Part shown: positions 15,421 to 19,410 of the stretch, piece after piece
Numbering within the stretch: position 1 is the first letter of the stretch
Layout of the letters: every line of letters begins with the position of its first letter
NCBI GenBank assembly: GCA_964587525.1
Contig: CAZPLZ010000050.1
Span: 1-19,410, forward strand
Direction: 5' to 3'
Origin: CAZPLZ01 sp964587525
Lineage (GTDB): Bacteria; Oederibacteriota; CAKKQC01
DNA: 19,410 bases
Translations under genes and position numbers: made by a program
The notes under the pieces: model-generated
The model's input: only the letters and a program-made list of their open reading frames with translations
Told to the model about the DNA's origin: nothing
The model's database searches: none

Positions 15421-16314
15421 ATGAAAATCAATTGCTGTTGGCTGTATGCGATTAGCAAGTATGGGTACCCGCCTACCCTTGCGCAAACGAAGCGGGCACT
15501 GGGGGAGATGGCCGCCATGGGCTTTACCGCAGCAGAACTGGAGGGGGTCCGGGAAGCCAACTTGCGGGCGGTGTATGCCGCCCGGCGGGAGTTGAAATCG
15601 CTCTGCGCCGGCCTGGGGCTCAAGATCATCAACTTCTGCCCGGTCCTGCCGGATCTGGTCAGCCTCAACCGGCGCCGGCGCCTCAAGGCTGTGGACCTTT
15701 TTGAGATGGGGGCGGAGGTTTCTTCGTATGTTGGCGCCAGGCTCGTCCAGATTGACAGTTTCACCCCGCCGCTTACATTCAGGGGTGTCGCCCCGTACAA
15801 GAAGGCTGTCAAGTTCGATGAGCGTTATGTCGTGCGGGTCCCGGCGGGATTCTCCTGGGCGCGGCAGTGGGACGCGCTGGTGGACAGCGTGGCGCGGTGC
15901 CGGCGGATCGCGCGTTCCGGCGGATTAACTCTGCTGATCGAGCCGCGGGTAGGGGAGATCGTTTCAAATACCGACGCCATGTTGCGGCTGATCGCTGCAG
16001 TCGGTAGCGATCACTTCGGTGTGGTGCTGGACACCGGGCACCTGAACGGGCAGAAAGAGCTCCTGCCGCTCTCGGTCATGAAGTTAGGAAGCGCTATTAA
16101 ATATGTCCACGCCTCCGACAATGACAGCCGCACCAACGCACACCGGGCCATTGGAGATGGCACCATTGACTGGGACGGCCTCATGCTGGCCCTCACACGC
16201 GTTCATTTCAGCGGTTATGTAGGTGTCGATGTCGGAAACGTGTCAAACATCATGGGAGCGTACAGGAAGTCTAAGAAAGCGCTCGAGAGGCTTGCCCGCC
16301 GGCACAGATTATAG
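15421..16314 (+). CDS. TIM-barrel sugar phosphate isomerase/epimerase-like protein (AP-endonuclease 2 family)
   Basis: A 297-residue cytoplasmic protein of the xylose isomerase-like TIM-barrel superfamily, typical length. Metal-site residues are visible at the expected places: E174 (LLIEPRVGE), D204 and H207 (VVLDTGHLN), H230 and D233 (YVHASDND), and the substrate-loop motif GDGTIDW (D246-W251). The closing strand reads GYVGVDVG, with Asp where many relatives have Glu. Such enzymes isomerise or epimerise sugars, inositols or hydroxypyruvate-like substrates; which one cannot be told. GAGGAGG at 15409-15415, 5 nt before the ATG, is a strong ribosome site. It is divergent from vapBC and convergent with the DUF1854 gene, so it is probably transcribed alone. 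Confidence 0.8.
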   Translation: MKINCCWLYAISKYGYPPTLAQTKRALGEMAAMGFTAAELEGVREANLRAVYAARRELKSLCAGLGLKIINFCPVLPDLVSLNRRRRLKAVDLFEMGAEVSSYVGARLVQIDSFTPPLTFRGVAPYKKAVKFDERYVVRVPAGFSWARQWDALVDSVARCRRIARSGGLTLLIEPRVGEIVSNTDAMLRLIAAVGSDHFGVVLDTGHLNGQKELLPLSVMKLGSAIKYVHASDNDSRTNAHRAIGDGTIDWDGLMLALTRVHFSGYVGVDVGNVSNIMGAYRKSKKALERLARRHRL

Positions 16315-16342
16315 TCTCAAGAAACTCCTTGACGGACTATAA
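16309..16342. terminator. Inverted repeat between convergent genes, possible bidirectional terminator
   Basis: TTATAGTC plus TCAAG (16309-16321) pairs with CTTGA and GACTATAA (16328-16342), with a 2-nt bulge and a 6-nt loop. Both stop codons (TAG at 16312-16314 and, on the other strand, TAG at 16339-16337) lie in the arms. No clear T-run follows on either side, so intrinsic termination is uncertain. Confidence 0.45.
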
Positions 16343-16846
16343 AAGCAGGTGGATTAAGCGTTGGCTCCGGGGGTCGAGGTTGGCGAGGTTCGGGATCTCG
16401 AACCGGTTGCCCTGGACATCCGTGATCAGGAGGCGCTCATCCTCCAGGAAGCGGATGTGCTCGGTGGTGCCACGAATCACAAACTGACGCCGGCCTTTCT
16501 CGGTCTCCACGTCCCAGTAGGCTGCGCCGAACTGGTGGGTCAGCGAATACACCCTGGAAATTGCCGTGGTCAGATTGTGATGCAGCCGGTGGGCTTCCAG
16601 CACGGTGCTTGATGAGGCCGGCAGGCCGGACAGGTTGACCAGCAGTCCAACCTCGTTGCCCTTGGGTCCGAAGACGGTCGCAAAATCCTCCGGCTTGTAC
16701 AGTGGCCGGCCCAGCTTGATCCGGACACTCTTGCATTGCCGGCCTCCACACGTCAGTTGCACGGTGCCGTCGGCGTTTGCCTTCAGGTGCACCTTGGCAC
16801 CATCGAAGGTCAAAGGACCCCTGTGGTTTAGGCGGTGATTAAACAT
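16337..16846 (-). CDS. DUF1854 protein, partner of the adjacent ABC transporter
   Basis: A 169-residue protein of the DUF1854 family, recognisable from the C-terminal pattern YWDVETEKGRRQFVIRG then LLITDVQGNRFEIPNLANLD. I start it at ATG 16846, which overlaps the last 8 nt of the ABC gene (ATGTTTAA), rather than at an in-frame TTG at 16864; a purine-rich GGGAAAGAA precedes it. No membrane segment or signal is seen, so it is probably cytoplasmic. The ABC plus DUF1854 pair is annotated in databases as cyanophycin-metabolism-associated, from its genomic company with cyanophycin synthetases (recalled). No cphA or cphB gene is in this window. The molecular role is unknown. Confidence 0.82.
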   Translation of the reverse strand: MFNHRLNHRGPLTFDGAKVHLKANADGTVQLTCGGRQCKSVRIKLGRPLYKPEDFATVFGPKGNEVGLLVNLSGLPASSSTVLEAHRLHHNLTTAISRVYSLTHQFGAAYWDVETEKGRRQFVIRGTTEHIRFLEDERLLITDVQGNRFEIPNLANLDPRSQRLIHLLL

Positions 16847-19076
16847 GGGCGGGTTCTTTCCCAATGGACAGATGCTTTTTGGCCTTGCGCCAGGCTTCTT
16901 CCTGCGCCCGGACGAGCCGGAAGTAAATACCTTCCTTGTGCATGAGTTGCGCGTGGGATCCGATTTCGGCGAGCCGTCCCTCGTCCATGACGAACACGCG
17001 GTCCGTGTTGCGCAGGGTGGAGAGCCGGTGGGCTGCGATGAGGGTCGTGCGGTCCTTCACCAGCCGCTCCATCGCCTGCTGGATTTTGGCTTCGGTCTCG
17101 CTGTCGACCGATGAAGTGGCCTCATCCAGGATCAGAAGGCGCGGGTTATGCAGGATCGCACGCGCAATGGCGACGCGCTGCTTCTCGCCCCCGGAGAGGC
17201 GGTTGCCCCGCTCGCCGACCTTGGTGTCATAGGCATCGGGTTTGTGCATGATGAATTCATGGGCGTTGGCCGCGTGGGCCGCGGCGATCACGGGGTCCGC
17301 GGAGGTGTCCGGCCGGCTGTAGCTGATGTTCTCGAAGATGGATGAGCCAAACAGAAATGATTCCTGGAACACCAGCCCGATATTCTGGCGCAGGTCTTCC
17401 AGACGAATCTTTTCGATGGGGACACCGTCGATGAGGATCTGTCCTTCGTCAGGCTGGTAAAACCGGCAGAGCAGCGCCAGGAGGGTGGACTTGCCCGAAC
17501 CCGATCGGCCCACGAGGCCGATCACCTCGCCACGCCGGATCTTGAAACTCACATCCTTCAGGGCGGGCTTGCCCTTCTCGTAGGAGAAGGTCACGTTGCG
17601 AAACTCGACCTCGCCCTTGAATGTCGGCATCGCGATGGCATCGGGCGGGTCGTACGCTTCCGGCGTGGTGTCGATGGTTTCGAAGATCCGCTCGGCGCCC
17701 ACGAACGCGCGGGTCATCCAGTTATTGATCGCACTGAAATACTGCAACGGCCCGTAGAACATATTGAGATACGCGATAAAAGCGATGAGGGTCCCGAACG
17801 TCATCTCGGCGTTGATGACGTTGCGCCCGCCCATATACCAGACGATCAGGATGCCCGAGGTCACCAAGAAGTGCATGCCGGGGTGAAACATGGCCCAGAA
17901 CTTGTCCACGAGGAACTGCGAGTCAAAGACCCGGTTGTTCTGCCGGTCGAACCGGTCCATTTCGTGCTGTTCCTGCGAAAACGCTTTCACCACCCGGACC
18001 CCGGAGATGGACTCGGCCAGCCGGGTATTGAGGAGCGAGAACTGGTTCCAGGCTTTGTGGTTCAGGATCCGCACGTATTTCCAGAACAGGAACTGTCCCA
18101 GGATCATGATGGGGATCGGGAGCATGATCAGCAGCGTCAGGGGAACGGAATAGTAGAAGAGGATGCTGAGGATACCGATCAGCATGAGCGCGTTCTGGGC
18201 GAGGAAGGGGAACCCTTCGATCAGGAAACCCTGAAGGCGGTCGCTGTCATTCATCACCCTCGACATGATATTTCCCACGTGCCGCCGGTCGAAAAACTTT
18301 ATGGACAGCCGTTCCACCGCTTGGAAGACATGTGAGCGAATATCCGTGGCCACCCGGCCGCCCAGCCAGGAAAGCTGTTTGCCGTTGTACACCGCCAGGA
18401 TCGCGTTCAGCACGTTGATCGTCAGAAAACCTAGCACCATCCAGCCCAGGAGAGGAATATCTTTCTCCGGAATCACGTGGTCGATGATGTGCCGATAGAT
18501 CGCTGGTGGAATCAACATGAGCCCCGTGCCCATGGCGGTCAGCAGAGCTGCGAAGGCGGTGTACCAGGCGTACGGTTTCAGATATCGCACGATTCTCCCT
18601 ATGACCGCGAAGTAGCGGACGCAGAACGGACAGCGCTCGTGCGGATCCGGCAGGAGCCGCCCGCACGTGGGACACCGGTCCGGTTTCAGGTCGGAGGAAA
18701 GATTCAGCGGCTTGTCTGTGGCGAGCTGCTGGATGCCTTTTGCCGCCTCAGCGAACCGGGCCGAGAGGGAGTTGGAGAAGTGCAACAGGGGATGGGCGCC
18801 CTCCTTGGTGCGCACCATAAGCACGCCCCCCCCTACGACTGGCTGGATCTCAGCCGATTCGATGCTGTGAAGCGAAAGTGTCCGGGGGCGCTTACCGTCA
18901 CCGTTGACGGCAGGGTAGACCAGGAGCTTCTTGCTGGTGACGATGAGCCAGCGCTCGCCGAACTTAAGTTCCTGGGTGAGGTCAGAGCACAGGTGCAGCA
19001 ACACTTTCTCATCCCTGGCCAGTGTTTCCTGAACCTGGGCCTCGAGGATGGGAGGGAGCGGCCGCTGTGACAGCAT
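16839..19076 (-). CDS. ABC exporter (fused permease-ATPase) with N-terminal PH-like domain and zinc ribbon
   Basis: A 745-residue half-transporter. Residues 1-120 form a soluble PH-like domain (RWLIVTSKKLLVYP). A zinc ribbon follows with C135, C138, C149 and C152 (CPTCG...CPFC). Six membrane helices lie at about 170-440, and the ATPase at about 480-720 has Walker A GRSGSGKST (near 521), Q-loop VFQESFLFG, signature LSGGEKQR (near 625), Walker B LLILDEATSSVDS (near 646) and H-loop AAHRLS. It should act as a homodimer moving a substrate out of the cytoplasm; the catalytic motifs are intact. Start choice: the longest frame begins at 19112, but ATG 19076 has AGGAG at 7-nt spacing and fits the candidate promoter, while 19112 has no ribosome site. 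It matches the ABC family found with DUF1854 in cyanophycin loci. Confidence 0.85.
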   Translation of the reverse strand: MLSQRPLPPILEAQVQETLARDEKVLLHLCSDLTQELKFGERWLIVTSKKLLVYPAVNGDGKRPRTLSLHSIESAEIQPVVGGGVLMVRTKEGAHPLLHFSNSLSARFAEAAKGIQQLATDKPLNLSSDLKPDRCPTCGRLLPDPHERCPFCVRYFAVIGRIVRYLKPYAWYTAFAALLTAMGTGLMLIPPAIYRHIIDHVIPEKDIPLLGWMVLGFLTINVLNAILAVYNGKQLSWLGGRVATDIRSHVFQAVERLSIKFFDRRHVGNIMSRVMNDSDRLQGFLIEGFPFLAQNALMLIGILSILFYYSVPLTLLIMLPIPIMILGQFLFWKYVRILNHKAWNQFSLLNTRLAESISGVRVVKAFSQEQHEMDRFDRQNNRVFDSQFLVDKFWAMFHPGMHFLVTSGILIVWYMGGRNVINAEMTFGTLIAFIAYLNMFYGPLQYFSAINNWMTRAFVGAERIFETIDTTPEAYDPPDAIAMPTFKGEVEFRNVTFSYEKGKPALKDVSFKIRRGEVIGLVGRSGSGKSTLLALLCRFYQPDEGQILIDGVPIEKIRLEDLRQNIGLVFQESFLFGSSIFENISYSRPDTSADPVIAAAHAANAHEFIMHKPDAYDTKVGERGNRLSGGEKQRVAIARAILHNPRLLILDEATSSVDSETEAKIQQAMERLVKDRTTLIAAHRLSTLRNTDRVFVMDEGRLAEIGSHAQLMHKEGIYFRLVRAQEEAWRKAKKHLSIGKEPAHV

Positions 19077-19087
19077 AAAAGGCTCCT
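19074..19087 (-). promoter_or_regulatory. Ribosome binding site deciding the ABC exporter start
   Basis: On the - strand AGGAG (complement of 19083-19087) is followed 6-7 nt later by ATG at 19076. The upstream in-frame ATG at 19112 is preceded by AAATCCCATCCC, with no complement to 16S rRNA. Confidence 0.75.
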
Positions 19088-19124
19088 GATTAACTTGTGG
19101 GAACTCACTCATGGGATGGGATTT

Positions 19125-19154
19125 ATCTTAGTCATATCAATCGGCTGAGGTCAA
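19125..19154 (-). promoter_or_regulatory. Candidate promoter of the ABC-DUF1854 operon
   Basis: On the - strand, TTGACC (19154-19149), an 18-nt spacer and TAAGAT (19130-19125). Transcription would begin near 19118, giving a leader of about 40 nt to the ATG at 19076; the alternative ATG at 19112 would be almost leaderless. Confidence 0.4.
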
Positions 19155-19175
19155 GCGTTCCTTAAGGTGAATTGC

Positions 19176-19205
19176 TTGACAGTGCTTTGATCAAGTGGCT
19201 ATCCT
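19176..19205 (+). promoter_or_regulatory. Candidate promoter of the aquaporin-type gene
   Basis: A consensus TTGACA at 19176-19181, an 18-nt spacer and TATCCT at 19200-19205, about 44 nt before the ATG. The perfect 8-bp palindrome TTGATCAA (19187-19194) lies in the spacer and could be a regulator site; this is only a position-based suggestion. Confidence 0.45.
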
Positions 19206-19248
19206 GACCTCGCAGCAAAAATTTAACGCACCAAGGGGGGAGGTAATC

Positions 19249-19410
19249 ATGAGTCAAGCCATGAGGGCAGCAGTAGCTGAGATCGTAGGGACGTTCTGCT
19301 TTGTGTTGATCGGCGCCGGTTCTATTTGCGCGGGCGCGGCTACTGGTGGGATCAACCTTGTGGCCGTTGCACTGGCGCACGGGCTGGCCCTGGCGGTGAT
19401 GATTGCCAGT
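19249..19410 (+). CDS. MIP-family channel (aquaporin or glycerol facilitator), 5' part only
   Basis: The first 54 codons are present: MSQAMRAAVAEIVGTFCFVL followed by IGAGSICAGAATGG and VAVALAHGLALAVMIAS. This is the usual first helix of MIP channels (AEhhGTFhhhhhGxG) and the AxAHGLALxVMI second helix that leads into the first NPA loop, which falls beyond the window. A strong ribosome site GGGGAGG (19237-19243) precedes the ATG. MIP channels pass water or small polyols through the inner membrane; water versus glycerol selectivity cannot be judged without the NPA/arR residues. It is divergent from the ABC exporter. Confidence 0.85.
   Translation, partial: MSQAMRAAVAEIVGTFCFVLIGAGSICAGAATGGINLVAVALAHGLALAVMIAS

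Noticed and set aside
16839..19076. ABC exporter as the ATPase partner of the FtsX-type permease
   Set aside because: It is a complete permease-ATPase half-transporter of another class, on the opposite strand more than 6 kb away and paired with DUF1854.
19077..19112. Longer N-terminus for the ABC exporter (12 extra residues)
   Set aside because: There is no ribosome site at 19112 and it would leave almost no leader from the candidate promoter. ATG 19076 has AGGAG at correct spacing.
1..19410. CRISPR arrays, tRNA or rRNA genes, transposase genes
   Set aside because: I saw no regularly spaced repeats, no tRNA-like cloverleaf with CCA-type end, no rRNA signature and no transposase motif on either strand. 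The repeats present are dispersed palindromes.

Overview
The window looks like a stretch of chromosome from a GC-rich, probably Gram-negative bacterium. The proteins carry signal peptides and large periplasmic domains. Dispersed repeats ending in a GGATGCGGAAAAAGTCC-like motif, and CTCCCCC/GGGGGAG palindromes, remind me of Nitrospirota, Methylomirabilota (NC10) and similar environmental lineages. That placement is from memory and weak; nothing here fixes the taxon.

Layout. (1) 1-217: the right part of a repeat element whose left end lies outside the window. (2) 218-14721: five large genes on the + strand, four of them packed with 3-nt gaps or 4-8-nt overlaps. They are two tandem paralogous GT-C-type membrane glycosyltransferase-like proteins with C-terminal TPRs, a 1535-residue fusion of a degenerate M28 peptidase domain to an FtsX-type permease, and two different OPT-superfamily-like polytopic transporters. 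A full copy of the repeat element (12408-12763) lies exactly between the stop codon of the first transporter and the start codon of the second. (3) 14724-15334 on the - strand: a VapBC-type toxin-antitoxin pair, with a promoter and direct-repeat operator in the divergent gap. (4) 15421-16314: a TIM-barrel sugar isomerase/epimerase-like protein. (5) 16337-19076 on the - strand: a full ABC exporter with an N-terminal PH-like domain and zinc ribbon, followed by a translationally overlapping DUF1854 protein; this pairing is known from cyanophycin loci. (6) 19249 to the window edge: the first 54 residues of an aquaporin/glycerol facilitator-type (MIP) protein.

The five-gene cluster is the least understood part. 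All five products are membrane proteins, and its context suggests a cell-envelope job, such as glycan or peptide/lipid transfer across or within the inner membrane. The function is inference. The most striking sequence-level signal is repeat invasion of these genes. In-frame palindromic inserts sit at the same loop of both GT-C paralogs. A 90-bp insert with perfect 14-bp inverted ends makes the n-region of the signal peptide of the peptidase-permease. Another palindrome encodes the N-terminus of the second transporter. A hairpin shared by the 90-bp insert and the 356-bp element differs by three compensatory base-pair changes, which argues that the folded DNA (or RNA) is what is maintained.
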